From: Betaproteobacteria bacterium CG2_30_68_42
GTDB taxonomy: Bacteria > Pseudomonadota > Gammaproteobacteria > Burkholderiales > Rhodocyclaceae
Assembly: GCA_001872285.1 (NCBI GenBank)
Contig: MNXU01000002.1
Coordinates: 5,479 to 69,478 of the forward strand
Length of the DNA: 64,000 bases
Reading direction: 5' to 3'
The notes beneath the pieces are model-generated. The model did no database searches. It had not been told where the DNA came from and was given only the letters and a program-made list of their open reading frames with translations. This document shows, piece after piece, positions 31,608-43,059 of the stretch. How positions within the stretch are numbered: the first letter of the stretch is position 1; the number at the start of each line of letters is the position of its first letter. A program made the position numbers and the translations under genes.

Positions 31608-32063
31608 TTGGCGAGCCTGGTCTTCGGCTGGGGCAACCCGGGGCGCGGTGACGATGCGCTCGGGCCGGCGCTGATCGGGCGGCTCGATGCGCTCGCGCCC
31701 GCGCATCCCGAATGGGGCGAGGTCCGGCTGCTCACCGATTTCCAGCTTCAGCCCGAGCATGCGCTCGACCTCGAGGGCTGCGAGCGCGTGCTCTTCGTCG
31801 ATGCCGGTGCATCGTGTCCGGCGCCGTTCGCACTCGAGCGGCTCGCGTCCTCGCGCGAGTTCGGCTACACCACCCACGCCATGAGTCCCGCCGCGCTGCT
31901 CGCGCTCTTCCGGCAGGTGTGCGGCTGCGAGCCGCCGCCGGCCTGGCTGCTCGGCATCCATGCCGCATCCTTCGAACTCGGTGCGCCGCTGAGCGAGACC
32001 GCGAGCCGGAACCTCGAAGCCGCCGTGGCGTTCGCCGGCGAGTGGCTTTCCGCACGCGACTGA
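31608..32063 (+). CDS. hoxW: Hydrogenase maturation endopeptidase HoxW
   Basis: This 151-residue HybD-type protease is specific by position for HoxH. It has the N-terminal GWGNPGRGDDALGPAL (nickel-sensing Glu/Asp replaced by Asp as in HoxW), VLFVDAGASC and the central YTTHAMSPAALLAL with its histidine. TTG 31608 is the only suitable start, 15 bp after the hoxH stop. It cleaves the HoxH C-terminal extension once nickel is in place. Confidence 0.88.
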   Translation: MASLVFGWGNPGRGDDALGPALIGRLDALAPAHPEWGEVRLLTDFQLQPEHALDLEGCERVLFVDAGASCPAPFALERLASSREFGYTTHAMSPAALLALFRQVCGCEPPPAWLLGIHAASFELGAPLSETASRNLEAAVAFAGEWLSARD

Positions 32064-32170
32064 TCCAGATCAACGTTGCGGTTTGCGGTTCAGGTTAGTA
32101 TCCTTCCGGTACGAAGCGGAGACTGGTAACCGCAGCCCGGAATCCGGCGTTTTCATCCTTCGAGGAATCC

Positions 32171-33343
32171 ATGCTCATAGGAGGCGGGCTGAACCTGGAG
32201 GTCGATTGGGATGGCAAGCAGCTTACCGGTGCCGCGCTGCGCTCAGGCCGTCCGCTCCATGCGAGCCGGGTGCTCGAAGGCGGGCCGGCACAGCGGGCGA
32301 TCGGCCTCGTGCCGCGACTGTTCGCCCTGTGCGGGCGATCGCAGACGGTGGCCGCCGCCGCGGCACTGGAGGCTGCCGCCGGGGAGCGCGCGGGCGAGGG
32401 CATCGTGCGTGCGCGCGAGGCGATGCTGTCGGCCGAATGCGCGCACGAGCACCTGTGGCGGTTGCTACTCGACCTGCCGCTGCTGCTCGGATGGCCGGCG
32501 CGTCCGGAGGGCTTCGCAGGGATGAGACAACGCATCGAGAGCGCACAGCGGTCGGCGGGTTCCGAAGCCGCGTGGTGGAAGGCCGCCGGCAGTTTCCCGG
32601 AGCCGCAGGCGTGGCGCCGCCTCGCGGGCGAGCTCGCGGATTTCCTCGGTTCCGAGGTGCTGGGCGTGGATGCGGAGCGCTTCCTGCGCTTCTCGGCGGA
32701 TGGCGAGCTCGGGCGCTGGAGGGAAGCCGGAAACGGCGTTGCCGCGGGTTTGCTCCGGGAGCTGTGGGACCTGCCTGCGGGAGCCTGCGAGGTCGCCCTG
32801 CTGCGCCTGCCCGACGAGGAAGCGCTCGCGGGCGAGTTCGCGAGCGCGATCGCGGCCTCCGAGGGGTTCGCGGCCGCTCCCGTGCGCGAGGGCGCGCCGG
32901 CGCAGACCGGGGCGCTCGCGCGCGAAGCATCGCGACCCCTCGTCGCGGATGCCCTCGGCGCGCGCGGGAGCACAGTCGCCGTGCGCGTGCTCGCACGGCT
33001 CGCCGAGCTCGCGGGACTGCCTGCACGGATGCGCGCCCTGTGCGCGGGCGAGCCGGTGCCGCCCTGGATGCGATGCGTCGCCCCGCACGAGGGCTGCGGC
33101 ATGGCGGCGGTGGAGACGGCGCGCGGCGTGCTGATGCACCGGGTCGATCTGGAAGACGGCCGCGTTTCGCGCTACCGCATCGTCGCGCCCACCGAGTGGA
33201 ACTTCCATCCGCAAGGCGCCTTCGTGCGCGGGCTCGCCGGCACGCCCGCGAGCGACACGGGCGAAGCGCACCGCGCCGCGGCGCTGCTCGCCCATGCGCT
33301 CGACCCCTGTGTGGCCTGCGAGATCCGGGTGCGCCATGCATGA
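32171..33343 (+). CDS. hoxV: Hydrogenase maturation scaffold HoxV/HupK
   Basis: This 390-residue protein is related to the NiFe large subunit but lacks the N-terminal CxxC pair. It keeps YRIVAPTEWNFHPQGAFVRG and the C-terminal DPCVACEIRV without a cleavable tail. In Ralstonia the HoxV/HupK family acts as scaffold for the Fe(CN)2CO unit before transfer to the membrane-bound large subunit. The start ATG 32171 (MLIGGGLNLEVDWDG) is 107 bp after hoxW. It overlaps hypA by 8 bp. Confidence 0.82.
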   Translation: MLIGGGLNLEVDWDGKQLTGAALRSGRPLHASRVLEGGPAQRAIGLVPRLFALCGRSQTVAAAAALEAAAGERAGEGIVRAREAMLSAECAHEHLWRLLLDLPLLLGWPARPEGFAGMRQRIESAQRSAGSEAAWWKAAGSFPEPQAWRRLAGELADFLGSEVLGVDAERFLRFSADGELGRWREAGNGVAAGLLRELWDLPAGACEVALLRLPDEEALAGEFASAIAASEGFAAAPVREGAPAQTGALAREASRPLVADALGARGSTVAVRVLARLAELAGLPARMRALCAGEPVPPWMRCVAPHEGCGMAAVETARGVLMHRVDLEDGRVSRYRIVAPTEWNFHPQGAFVRGLAGTPASDTGEAHRAAALLAHALDPCVACEIRVRHA

Positions 33344-33677
33344 GCTGTCGCTCGCGCAGGGGGTGCTCGACATCATCGAGGAACAGGCGCGCAGGCAACG
33401 CTTCTCGCGCGTCACCGCGGTGCGGCTGGAGATCGGCGCGCTCGCGGGCGTGGAACCGGAGGCGATGCGCTTCTGCTTCGATGCCGTCACCCGCGGCAGC
33501 CTGGCCGAAGGCGCGGCGCTCGAGATCCTCGCCACTCCGGGAGCCGCCTGGTGCATGCGTTGCGGCGAGACCGTGCCGGTCGAGGACCGCACGAGCGCAT
33601 GTCCGCGCTGCGGCGGCTACGAGCTTCAGGTGAATGGGGGCACGCACCTGCGCGTGCATGATCTGGAAGTCGAATAG
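33336..33677 (+). CDS. hypA: Nickel-insertion protein HypA
   Basis: This 113-residue metallochaperone starts with the nickel-binding MHEL (start ATG 33336, overlapping hoxV). It contains the zinc-ribbon cysteines in CMRCGETV and CPRCGGYEL. It works with HypB to insert nickel into hydrogenase large subunits. An upstream in-frame extension is not conserved. Confidence 0.93.
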   Translation: MHELSLAQGVLDIIEEQARRQRFSRVTAVRLEIGALAGVEPEAMRFCFDAVTRGSLAEGAALEILATPGAAWCMRCGETVPVEDRTSACPRCGGYELQVNGGTHLRVHDLEVE

Positions 33678-33686
33678 GGAGGCGCG

Positions 33687-34553
33687 ATGTGTACGACCTG
33701 TGGTTGTGGCAAGGCCGAACCGGTGATCGAGGGGCGGGCGCGCGAGCATGCCCACCGCCACGAGGACGGGACCTGGCACAGTCATTCCCACGAGGGGGCG
33801 CACACGCACTACCGCTATGCGCCAGCTCACACGCACGCGGAGCATCGCCACGATCCGGCGCAGGCGGGCGGGGAGGACGAAGGGCGCCGCAGGCTCCGGG
33901 TCGAGCAGGACCTCCTGGCGAAGAACGACGCCCAGGCGCGGGCCAACCGCGAGCGCTTCGCGCAGCGCGGGATCTTCGCGCTCAACCTGGTGTCCAGCCC
34001 CGGTTCCGGCAAGACCACGCTGCTGGTGAAGACCATCGAGCGGCTCGCGGGCAGGCTGCCGCTCGCGGTGATCGAGGGCGACCAGCAGACCAGCAACGAT
34101 GCCGAGCGCATCCGCGCGGCCGGGGCGCGTGCGATCCAGGTCAATACCGGCAAGGGCTGCCACCTGGACGCCGACATGGTCGCCCGCGCCTTCGAGCGGC
34201 TCGATGCACCGGGAGACTCGCTGCTCCTGATCGAGAACGTCGGCAACCTCGTGTGTCCCGCGGAGTTCGACCTGGGCGAGGCGCACAAGGTCGTCGTCGT
34301 CTCGGTGACCGAGGGCGAGGACAAGCCGCTCAAGTACCCGAACATGTTCGCGGCCTCGGACCTGATGCTGCTCACCAAGACCGACCTGCTGCCGCATCTG
34401 GAGTTCGATTGCGGGCGCTGCATCGAATATGCCAGGCGGATCAACCCGAGGATCGAGGTGATGCGGATCTGCGCGAAGAGCGGCGAGGGCATGGACGGCT
34501 GGATCGACTGGCTCGGGCGCGGGGTCGCCGCGGCCGCGCTGCCGGCGGGCTGA
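33687..34553 (+). CDS. hypB: Nickel-incorporation GTPase HypB
   Basis: This 288-residue protein starts with the high-affinity metal motif MCTTCGCG. A histidine-rich nickel-storage stretch follows (residues ~20-60, with repeated H-x-H pairs such as [16 protein letters not shown]). The GTPase domain has Walker [13 protein letters not shown] (~residue 110), [13 protein letters not shown] and the guanine-specificity segment [10 protein letters not shown]. It lies 9 bp after hypA. Confidence 0.94.
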   Translation: MCTTCGCGKAEPVIEGRAREHAHRHEDGTWHSHSHEGAHTHYRYAPAHTHAEHRHDPAQAGGEDEGRRRLRVEQDLLAKNDAQARANRERFAQRGIFALNLVSSPGSGKTTLLVKTIERLAGRLPLAVIEGDQQTSNDAERIRAAGARAIQVNTGKGCHLDADMVARAFERLDAPGDSLLLIENVGNLVCPAEFDLGEAHKVVVVSVTEGEDKPLKYPNMFAASDLMLLTKTDLLPHLEFDCGRCIEYARRINPRIEVMRICAKSGEGMDGWIDWLGRGVAAAALPAG

Positions 34554-34557
34554 CACG

Positions 34558-36882
34558 ATGGCGCGAGCTGCGGCCGCCGCGAGCATCGTCTGCCGCCGCA
34601 TCCGCGTGCGCGGGCAGGTGCAGGGCGTCGGCTTCCGGCCCTTCGTCCATCGGCTCGCGCGCGACCTCGGGCTCGCCGGGTGGGTGCGCAACGACGCCGA
34701 AGGCGTGGAGATCGAGGTGCAGGGCACGGCCGAGGGTGTGCGCGCGCTCACCGGGCGGCTGCGCGCCGAGGCCCCTCCGCTCGCCCGCATCGCGGCGCTG
34801 GAAGTGCGCCCGGCGGCGCCCACGGCGGCGCGCGCCTTCGTCATCGAGAGCAGCCGCGCCGGTGCGGTCGCCACCTCGGTCGTGCCCGAGGCGGCGGTGT
34901 GCGCGGCCTGCCTCGAAGAGCTGTTCGATCCGCGCGACCGGCGCTGGCGCTACGCGTTCATCAACTGCACCCATTGCGGGCCGCGCTACACGATCACGCG
35001 TGCGTTGCCCTACGACCGCCCCGACACCAGCATGGCGGTCTTCCGCCAGTGTCCCGCCTGCCAGGCCGAATATGACAGCCCGGAAAACCGCCGCTTCCAT
35101 GCCCAGCCCAACGCCTGCCCGGACTGCGGGCCGCGCCTCACGATGCGCGCCGCAGGCGGCGCACCCGTCGAATGCGCCGACGTGATCGCGGAGGCGGCTG
35201 CACGCATCGCGCGCGGCGAGATTCTCGCCCTCAAGGGGCTGGGCGGCTTCCATCTCGCCTGTGATGCGCGCGATGCCGGCGCGGTGGCGCGGCTGCGCGC
35301 GCGCAAGCAGCGCGAGGAAAAACCCTTCGCCGTGATGCTCGCCAACGCGCAATCAGCGCGGCGCTTCGCGCGCATCGGTGCGGCCGAGCACGCGCTGCTC
35401 GCCTCGCGCGAGCGGCCGGTGGTGTTGCTGGAAAAGCGCGAAGGCTGCGACGCGGCGCTTCCCGGAGTCGCCCCCGGCCTGGGTCATGTGGGCGTGCTGC
35501 TGCCCTATACGCCGCTGCACACCCTGCTCTTCCACGAGGCGGCGGGCCGGCCCTCGGGAGGGGTCTGGCTCGACGAGCCGCAGGAGCTGGCCCTGGTCAT
35601 GACCAGCGCCAATCCGTGCGGCGAGCCGATCGTGCGCGACAACGACGAGGCCCTCGCGCGACTCGCGGGCATCGCCGATGCCTTCGTCCTCCATGACCGC
35701 GACATCGTCACCCGCTGCGACGACAGCGTGATGCGCATCGTCGCGGGGGCGCCGCGCTTCCTGCGCCGCGCGCGCGGCTACACGCCGCGGCCGATCCGGC
35801 TCGCGCGGGAAGGCCCGCCGGTGCTCGCGCTCGGCGGTTTCCTGAAGAACACGGTGTGCCTCACCCGCGCAGACGAGGCCTTCGTCTCGCAGCACATCGG
35901 CGATCTCGACAACGGCCCCACCTGCGCGGCGCTGGAGGAGATGGTGACGCGCCTCACGACGCTGCTCGGGATCGAGCCGGAGATCGTCGTGCACGATCTG
36001 CATCCGGACTTCGCGTCCACGCGCGTCGCGGCCGCGTTTGCGAATGCCCGCGGCCTGGAGCTCCTCGGCGTGCAGCACCACCACGCCCACATCGCCGCGA
36101 TCGCCGCCGAGCACCGCGTTGAAGGCCCGCTGCTCGGACTCGCGCTCGACGGCGTCGGGCTGGGCGAGGACGGAGGCCTCTGGGGCGGCGAGCTGCTGCG
36201 GGTGGCGGGCGCGCGCTTCTCGCGCCTGGGCCACCTGCGCGAACTGCCGCTCGCGGGCGGGGATCGCGCCGCGCGCGAGCCCTGGCGCATGGCCGCCGCA
36301 GCCCTGCACCTGCTGGGGCGCGACGGCGAGATTCGCTCCCGTTTCGCGAGCCGGCGCGCGGCGGGCGCGGTGGCGATGATGCTGCGGGCCGGGGTGCACA
36401 CCCCTCCGACCTCGAGCTGTGGGCGCTGGTTCGACGCCGCCGCGGCCTTGCTCGGTGTAAAGAACGAGACCGCGTTCGAGGGACAGGCGGCGATGCTGCT
36501 GGAGGCGGCCGCGGCGCGCCACGGGAGGTTCGAGGCGATCGAGGACGGGTTCGCCATCGACGAGGCGCTGGTGCTGAACCTGCTCCCGCTGCTCGGGCGT
36601 CTCGCAGACGAGAAGGACGCCGAGCGCGGCGCGGCGCGCTTCCATGCGACGCTGGCCGAGGCGCTCGCGCAGTGGGTGCTCGGCGCCGCGCGATCCACCG
36701 GCATTCGTCGCGTCGCGCTGGGAGGCGGCTGCTTCCTCAACCGCATCCTGTCGGAGCGGCTGCGCGCGCGCCTGGAACGCGAGGCGATCGAAGTGCTGGA
36801 GGCGGAACGGGTGCCGCCCAACGACGGCGGGATCAGCCTCGGTCAGGCCTGGGTCGCGATGCAGGGGATGGAGGACTGCTGA
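34558..36882 (+). CDS. hypF: Carbamoyltransferase HypF
   Basis: HypF (774 residues) makes the thiocarbamate on HypE from carbamoyl phosphate, the source of the cyanide ligands. Domains in order: acylphosphatase-like ([18 protein letters not shown], residues ~18-35), two zinc fingers ([19 protein letters not shown], then CPACQ..CPDCGP), a YrdC-like nucleotide domain ([16 protein letters not shown]) and a Kae1-like domain with the metal-binding [14 protein letters not shown] (~residue 510). It starts 4 bp after the hypB stop. Confidence 0.95.
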   Translation: MARAAAAASIVCRRIRVRGQVQGVGFRPFVHRLARDLGLAGWVRNDAEGVEIEVQGTAEGVRALTGRLRAEAPPLARIAALEVRPAAPTAARAFVIESSRAGAVATSVVPEAAVCAACLEELFDPRDRRWRYAFINCTHCGPRYTITRALPYDRPDTSMAVFRQCPACQAEYDSPENRRFHAQPNACPDCGPRLTMRAAGGAPVECADVIAEAAARIARGEILALKGLGGFHLACDARDAGAVARLRARKQREEKPFAVMLANAQSARRFARIGAAEHALLASRERPVVLLEKREGCDAALPGVAPGLGHVGVLLPYTPLHTLLFHEAAGRPSGGVWLDEPQELALVMTSANPCGEPIVRDNDEALARLAGIADAFVLHDRDIVTRCDDSVMRIVAGAPRFLRRARGYTPRPIRLAREGPPVLALGGFLKNTVCLTRADEAFVSQHIGDLDNGPTCAALEEMVTRLTTLLGIEPEIVVHDLHPDFASTRVAAAFANARGLELLGVQHHHAHIAAIAAEHRVEGPLLGLALDGVGLGEDGGLWGGELLRVAGARFSRLGHLRELPLAGGDRAAREPWRMAAAALHLLGRDGEIRSRFASRRAAGAVAMMLRAGVHTPPTSSCGRWFDAAAALLGVKNETAFEGQAAMLLEAAAARHGRFEAIEDGFAIDEALVLNLLPLLGRLADEKDAERGAARFHATLAEALAQWVLGAARSTGIRRVALGGGCFLNRILSERLRARLEREAIEVLEAERVPPNDGGISLGQAWVAMQGMEDC

Positions 36883-36883
36883 G

Positions 36884-37156
36884 ATGTGTCTGGCGATACC
36901 GGTGAGGGTGGTGGAACTGCTCGAGGGCGATCAGGCGAGGGTGGATGTCGGCGGGGTGAGGAAGGAGATTTCTCTTGCCCTGGTCGATGACGTGCGCCCC
37001 GGCGACTACGTGATCGTGCATGTGGGCTACGCGCTGCACAAGCTCGACTGCGAGGAAGCCGGGAAGACGCTCGCACTGTTCGCGGCACTGTCCGCGGACG
37101 AAAGCGATCCGGCCCAGCTTCCTGTCCCCCGTCCCCTGTTCCCTGTCCCCCGATGA
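36884..37156 (+). CDS. hypC: Hydrogenase assembly chaperone HypC
   Basis: This 90-residue protein has the essential N-terminal MCLAIPVRV, with Cys2 used for Fe(CN)2CO transfer and binding to HypD. The family domain ends near LALFAAL at residue ~70. The remaining ~20 residues (..[16 protein letters not shown]) come from a low-complexity CCTGTCCCC repeat tract at 37120-37152 and are not a family feature. The stop overlaps the hypD start in an ATGA. Confidence 0.92.
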   Translation: MCLAIPVRVVELLEGDQARVDVGGVRKEISLALVDDVRPGDYVIVHVGYALHKLDCEEAGKTLALFAALSADESDPAQLPVPRPLFPVPR

Positions 37157-38286
37157 AGTATATCGACGAATTCCGTGATGGCGGCCTGGCGCGCGTGCTC
37201 GCCTCGCGGATCGCGCGCGAGGCCGATTCCGCGCGCAGCTATCACCTGATGGAATTCTGCGGCGGCCACACCCACGCCATCTCGCGTTACGGCATCGCCG
37301 ACCTGCTGCCGGACAACATCCGGCTCATCCACGGCCCCGGCTGCCCGGTGTGCGTGCTGCCGATTGGGCGCATCGACAACGCCATCGAGCTCGCGATGGG
37401 GTGCGGCGTCATTCTCGCGGTCTATGGCGATTGCATGCGCGTGCCGGCCTCGGGCGGGCTCTCCCTGATCAAGGCCAAGGCGCGCGGGGCGCAGGTGCGC
37501 ATGGTGGTTTCGAGCGCGGAGGCGCTCACGATCGCGCGCGAGAATCCGCAGTGCGAAGTCGTGTTCTTCGCCATCGGCTTCGAGACCACCACGCCGCCCA
37601 CGGCGGTGGCGATCCTCGCGGCGAAGCGCGAGGGACTCGCGAACTTCAGCGTGTTCTGCAACCACGTGCTCACGCCCTCGGCGATCGCCAACATCCTCGA
37701 GTCGCCGGAGGTGCGCGCCCACGGAACGGTGCCGCTCGACGGCTTCATCGGCCCGGCCCATGTCTCGACGGTGATCGGCAGCCGGCCCTACGAGCATTTC
37801 GCCGAGGAGTACGAGAAGCCGGTGGTGATCGCGGGCTTCGAGCCGCTCGACGTGATGCAGGCCATCCGGATGCTGGTGCGGCAGTTGAACGAGGGCCGCG
37901 CCGAAGTCGAGAACGAGTTCTCGCGCGCTGTCACGCGCGAGGGCAATCGCAAGGCGCAGGTGCTGGTGGCCGAGGTGTTCGAGCTGCGCAAGAGCTTCGA
38001 GTGGCGCGGGCTCGGCGAGGTGCCCTACAGCGCGCTGCGCATCAAGTCGCAATACGCCGGCTTCGACGCCGAACACCGTTTCGGCATCGAGACCCGGCCG
38101 GTGGCCGACAACAAGGCCTGCGAGTGCGGCGCCATCCTGCGCGGCGTCAAGCGGCCGCGGGACTGCAAGGCGTTCGGCACGGTGTGCACGCCCGACACTC
38201 CGATCGGCTCGTGCATGGTGAGCTCGGAAGGCGCCTGCGCCGCGCATTACACCTATGGGCGCTGGCGCGATGCGGTGGCTGGATGA
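37153..38286 (+). CDS. hypD: Hydrogenase formation protein HypD
   Basis: HypD (377 residues) is the iron-sulfur scaffold on which the Fe(CN)2CO group is built with HypC and HypE. Motifs: [29 protein letters not shown], the [10 protein letters not shown] segment, and the C-terminal [4Fe-4S] cysteines in CECGAILRG.., [18 protein letters not shown] and EGACAAHY. The start ATG 37153 overlaps hypC. A CACAGAG-type palindrome begins 7 bp after its stop. Confidence 0.95.
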   Translation: MKYIDEFRDGGLARVLASRIAREADSARSYHLMEFCGGHTHAISRYGIADLLPDNIRLIHGPGCPVCVLPIGRIDNAIELAMGCGVILAVYGDCMRVPASGGLSLIKAKARGAQVRMVVSSAEALTIARENPQCEVVFFAIGFETTTPPTAVAILAAKREGLANFSVFCNHVLTPSAIANILESPEVRAHGTVPLDGFIGPAHVSTVIGSRPYEHFAEEYEKPVVIAGFEPLDVMQAIRMLVRQLNEGRAEVENEFSRAVTREGNRKAQVLVAEVFELRKSFEWRGLGEVPYSALRIKSQYAGFDAEHRFGIETRPVADNKACECGAILRGVKRPRDCKAFGTVCTPDTPIGSCMVSSEGACAAHYTYGRWRDAVAG

Positions 38287-38292
38287 AAACCA

Positions 38293-38360
38293 TTCACCAC
38301 ACAGACACAGAGGCACAGAGAAGAACAATGAAAAGCTTTTCTCTGTGCCTCTGTGGTGAA
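38293..38360. repeat. CACAGAGGCACAGAG inverted repeat, copy 1
   Basis: The arms TTCACCACACAGACACAGAG.. and CTCTGTGCCTCTGTGGTGAA form a near-perfect hairpin. It is the first of three copies in the hypD-hypE-hoxX interval, the others at 38460-38517 (left arm shortened) and 39591-39662. Confidence 0.85.
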
Positions 38361-38369
38361 AAAAGTCCT

Positions 38370-38462
38370 ATGCGAATTCTTTTCCTCACCCACAGCTTCA
38401 ACAGCCTCGCCCAGCGGCTCCATGTCGAGCTGGCGCGCCGCGGCCACGAGGTGTCGATCGAG
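38370..38462 (+). pseudogene. Duplicated 5' end of hoxX
   Basis: The 93 bp from ATG 38370 encode MRILFLTHSFNSLAQRLHVE followed by LARRGHEVSIE, and match the first 93 bp of the intact hoxX (39673) at 89 positions by my count. After codon 31 the sequence runs into a CACAGAG repeat and the frame closes about 15 codons later. The copy cannot encode a functional formyltransferase and reflects a duplication across hypE. Confidence 0.9.
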
Positions 38463-38517
38463 GCACTGAGAACAATGAGAAAAAGATTTCTCCGTGTCTC
38501 TGTGCCCCTGTGGTGAA
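38460..38517. repeat. CACAGAG-type repeat, copy 2 (left arm shortened)
   Basis: A short left arm GAGGCACTGAG, then the right arm CTCCGTGTCTCTGTGCCCCT ending TGTGGTGAA. It joins directly to the truncated hoxX copy and precedes hypE by 18 bp. Confidence 0.8.
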
Positions 38518-38535
38518 AGGTTCTTTGGTTTTGCT

Positions 38536-39582
38536 ATGACTATCAGAAAAGACTACATCCGTCCCGTCGACTTCAGGAACGGCCGCGTGGACATGACCCA
38601 TGGGAGCGGCGGGCGGGCGATGGCGCAACTGATCGAGGAGCTGTTCGTCGCGGCCTTCGACAACGAGTGGCTGGCCGCGCAGAACGACCACGCCCGCTTC
38701 GCGCTGCCGCCGGGGCGCGTGGTGATGGCGACCGACTCGCACGTGGTCTCGCCGCTGTTCTTCCCCGGCGGAGACATCGGCTGCCTGTCCGTGCACGGCA
38801 CGATCAATGACGTCGCCATGGCGGGAGCGAAGCCGCTCTACCTTTCCGCCGGCTTCATTCTCGAAGAGGGGTTTCCGCTCTCCGATCTCAGGCGCATCGT
38901 GGAGTCGATGGCCTGCGCCGCGCGCGAGGCCGGGGTGGCGATCGTCACCGGCGACACCAAGGTCGTCGAGCGCGGCAAAGGCGACGGCGTGTTCATCAAC
39001 ACCACCGGGGTCGGCGTCGTGCCCGAGGGCGTCGACATCTCCGGAGACCGGGCGCAGCCGGGCGACCGCATCCTGGTCTCCGGGATGCTGGGCGATCACG
39101 GCGTCGCGATCATGGCCGGCCGCGAAAAACTCGAGTTCGCCTCCGGCATCGTATCGGACACCGCCGCGCTGCACCGGCTGGTCGCGCGGATGGTCGCGCA
39201 GGTGCCGGACATCCACGTGCTGCGCGACCCGACCCGCGGGGGCCTCGCGACGACGCTCAACGAGATTGCCCGCCAGTCCGGGGTGGGGATGCTGATCGAG
39301 GAGAAGAAGCTGCCGGTGCGCAGCCAGGTCACCGCCGTCTGCGAATTTCTCGGCCTCGATCCGCTCTACGTCGCCAATGAGGGCAAGCTCGTGTGCATCT
39401 GCGCGCAAGAGCATGCGCAGCGCCTCCTGGAGGCGATGCGCGCCGATCCGCTCGGGCGCGATGCCGCGATCATCGGAGCCGTGCACGAGGATGCGCAGCA
39501 CTTCGTGCAGATGCGCACCGGCTTCGGCGGCCGCCGCATCGTCGACTGGCTCACCGGCGAGCAGTTACCCAGAATATGTTGA
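38536..39582 (+). CDS. hypE: Hydrogenase expression/formation protein HypE
   Basis: HypE (348 residues) dehydrates the thiocarboxamide on its C-terminal cysteine to the thiocyanate that donates CN. It has the PurM-like ATP-binding fold (MTHGSGGRAM, ATDSHVVSPLFFPGGDIG, GTINDVAMAGAKPLYLSAGF) and the invariant C-terminus PRIC. ATG 38536 (MTIRKDYIRPVDF) is the family start; the frame is open 14 codons further up only because of the repeat. Confidence 0.95.
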   Translation: MTIRKDYIRPVDFRNGRVDMTHGSGGRAMAQLIEELFVAAFDNEWLAAQNDHARFALPPGRVVMATDSHVVSPLFFPGGDIGCLSVHGTINDVAMAGAKPLYLSAGFILEEGFPLSDLRRIVESMACAAREAGVAIVTGDTKVVERGKGDGVFINTTGVGVVPEGVDISGDRAQPGDRILVSGMLGDHGVAIMAGREKLEFASGIVSDTAALHRLVARMVAQVPDIHVLRDPTRGGLATTLNEIARQSGVGMLIEEKKLPVRSQVTAVCEFLGLDPLYVANEGKLVCICAQEHAQRLLEAMRADPLGRDAAIIGAVHEDAQHFVQMRTGFGGRRIVDWLTGEQLPRIC

Positions 39583-39590
39583 AAACCCTT

Positions 39591-39662
39591 AACCACAGAG
39601 ACACAGAGGCACAGAGAACAACGAGAAAAACATTTCTCCGTGTCTCTGCGCCTCTGTGGTGA
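39591..39662. repeat. CACAGAGGCACAGAG inverted repeat, copy 3
   Basis: The arms AACCACAGAGACACAGAGGC.. and ..CTCTGCGCCTCTGTGGTG form a long hairpin filling the hypE-hoxX gap. The junction GTGGTGAAAAAAGT then ATGCGAATTC is shared with the truncated hoxX copy downstream of hypD. Confidence 0.85.
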
Positions 39663-39672
39663 AAAAAGTTTT

Positions 39673-41426
39673 ATGCGAATTCTTTTCCTCACCCACAGCT
39701 TCAACAGCCTCGCCCAGCGGCTCTATGTCGAGCTGTCGCGCCGCGGCCACGAGGTCTCCATCGAGTTCGACATCAACGACGCAGTCGCCCTGGAGGCCGT
39801 GGCGCTGTTTCGCCCGGATGCGATCGTCGCGCCCTTCCTCAAGCGCGCGATCCCCGAGGCGGTCTGGCGGCATTGCCCCTGCTTCGTCGTCCATCCTGGC
39901 ATTCCGGGCGATCGGGGGCCGTCCTCGCTCGACTGGGCGATCCTCGAGGGAGAGCGCGACTGGGGCGTCACCGTGCTGCAGGCGAATGCGGTACTGGACG
40001 GCGGTGAGGTCTGGGCGAGCCGCGCGTTCGCCATGCGCGAGGCGCGCAAGAGCAGCCTGTACCGCAACGAGGTGACGGAAGCCGCGGCCGCCGCCGTGCC
40101 GGAGGCGCTCGAGCGCTTCGAGCGCGGCGGCTTCGTGCCCGGGCGTTGCGAGCCGGGGATGCCCGGAATCCGCGCTCGCGCGCGGCCGCCCGTGCGCCAG
40201 GAGGACCGGCACATCGACTGGACGCGGGACGACACCCGCACCGTCCTGCGCAAGCTCGACGCCTCGGACGGATTCCCCGGCGTGCTCGACCGGATCGCGG
40301 GCATCGAATGCTTCCTGTTCGACGGCCGCCGCGAGGCGCGCCTGGGCGGCGCCGAACCCGGCGCGCTGCTGGCGCGGCGGCAGGGCGCGCTGTGCCGTGC
40401 GACCGTCGACGGCGCGGTCTGGATCGGGCACGCGAAGCGCCGCAGCCCGCAGCCTTCCTTCAAGCTCCCTGCCGCGCAGGCGTTGCCCGAGGCCGCCGCA
40501 CTCGTGCCCGAATCCGCGCCCGCGACGCTTCCCCGGCGCGACTCCGCCACCTGGCAGGATATCGGCTACGAGGAGGAGGCGGGCGTCGGTTACCTGCACT
40601 TCGACTTCTACAACGGCGCGATGTCGACCGGCGACTGCCTGCGCCTGCGCGATGCGTTTCTCGAAGCCGCGCGGCGCACGACCCGGGTGATCGTGCTGAC
40701 GGGCGGGACGGACTTCTGGTCGAACGGCATCCACCTGAACTGCATCGAGGCGGCCGAGAGCCCCGCCGACGAGTCGTGGGCGAACATCAATGCCATGGAC
40801 GACCTGTGCAAGGCCGTCCTCGAATGCGGCACGCAGCTCACGGTGGCCGCGATGTGCGGCAACGCCGGTGCGGGCGGGGTCTTCCTGGCGCTCGCCGCCG
40901 ACCGGGTGCTGGCGCGCAGCGGCATCGTCCTCAACCCGCATTACCGTGGCATGGGAAACCTGTACGGTTCGGAGTACTGGACCTACCTGCTTCCCGGGCG
41001 CGTGGGCGAGCAGCGCGCGCAGGAGATCACCCGGATGCGCCTGCCCATGGGCGCGCAGGAGGCCCGGCGGCTTGGGCTCGTCGACGATTGTTTCGGCGAG
41101 GGCGTGCCGGAGTTCCTCGCGCGGGTGCGCGCGCAGGCCATGGAACTCGCCGCACGGGAGGATTTCGATCGCCTGCTCGCGCTCAAGCTCGAAGCGCGGG
41201 AACGCGACGAGCGGCGCAAGCCGCTGGAGACGTATCGGGAGGAGGAGCTGGAACGCATGAGACTCGACTTCTACGGATTCGATCCGAGCTATCACGTTGC
41301 GCGCTACCACTTCGTGCATCGCGTACCGCACGCGTGGACGCCGCTGCACCTGGCGCCGCACCGGCGCAACCTGTGGCGCAACCAGGCGAGCCTCGCCGCG
41401 CGCTCGCACGCCGGGGAGAACAGCCG

Positions 41427-41430
<4 letters not shown>
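39673..41430 (+). CDS. hoxX: Hydrogenase maturation factor HoxX/HypX
   Basis: HoxX (585 residues) produces the CO ligand for NiFe hydrogenases from formyl-tetrahydrofolate under aerobic conditions. The N-terminal ~270 residues are a formyltransferase-like domain (VHPGIPGDRGPSSLDWAIL). The C-terminal ~300 are an enoyl-CoA hydratase/isomerase-like domain (GGTDFWSNGIHLNCIEAAE, NAGAGGVFLALAADRVLAR). The start ATG 39673 follows the third CACAGAG repeat. The stop overlaps hoxA (ATGA). Confidence 0.93.
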
Positions 41431-42875
<1,445 letters not shown>

Positions 42876-42896
42876 GCCGCTCCCTGCCTCTTCACG

Positions 42897-42922
42897 ACAG
42901 CGCCCCTCGCGAGGGGCGCTGT
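42897..42922. terminator. 26-bp perfect palindrome after hoxA
   Basis: ACAGCGCCCCTCG/CGAGGGGCGCTGT is a strong GC-rich hairpin 22 bp after the hoxA stop. The T-run of a classical intrinsic terminator is missing, so it may act as a transcript-end stabiliser, a weak terminator or a repeat. Confidence 0.5.
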
Positions 42923-43059
42923 GCGTTCAGGGGTGCAATCGAACTTACCGCATGTCTCAAGAATTCGATATTGAAGTAATCAACGGCCCCTCTTCCCGAA
43001 TGTCCGCGAATCGATCCAAGCGCTTGATGTGCAAGGAACTTTGCGAATGGGTTGAAAAC

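Noticed and set aside
26901-39662. CRISPR array
   Set aside because: The short repeated units in these hairpins are 7-8 bp, near-tandem and palindromic, with no regular spacers and no cas genes.
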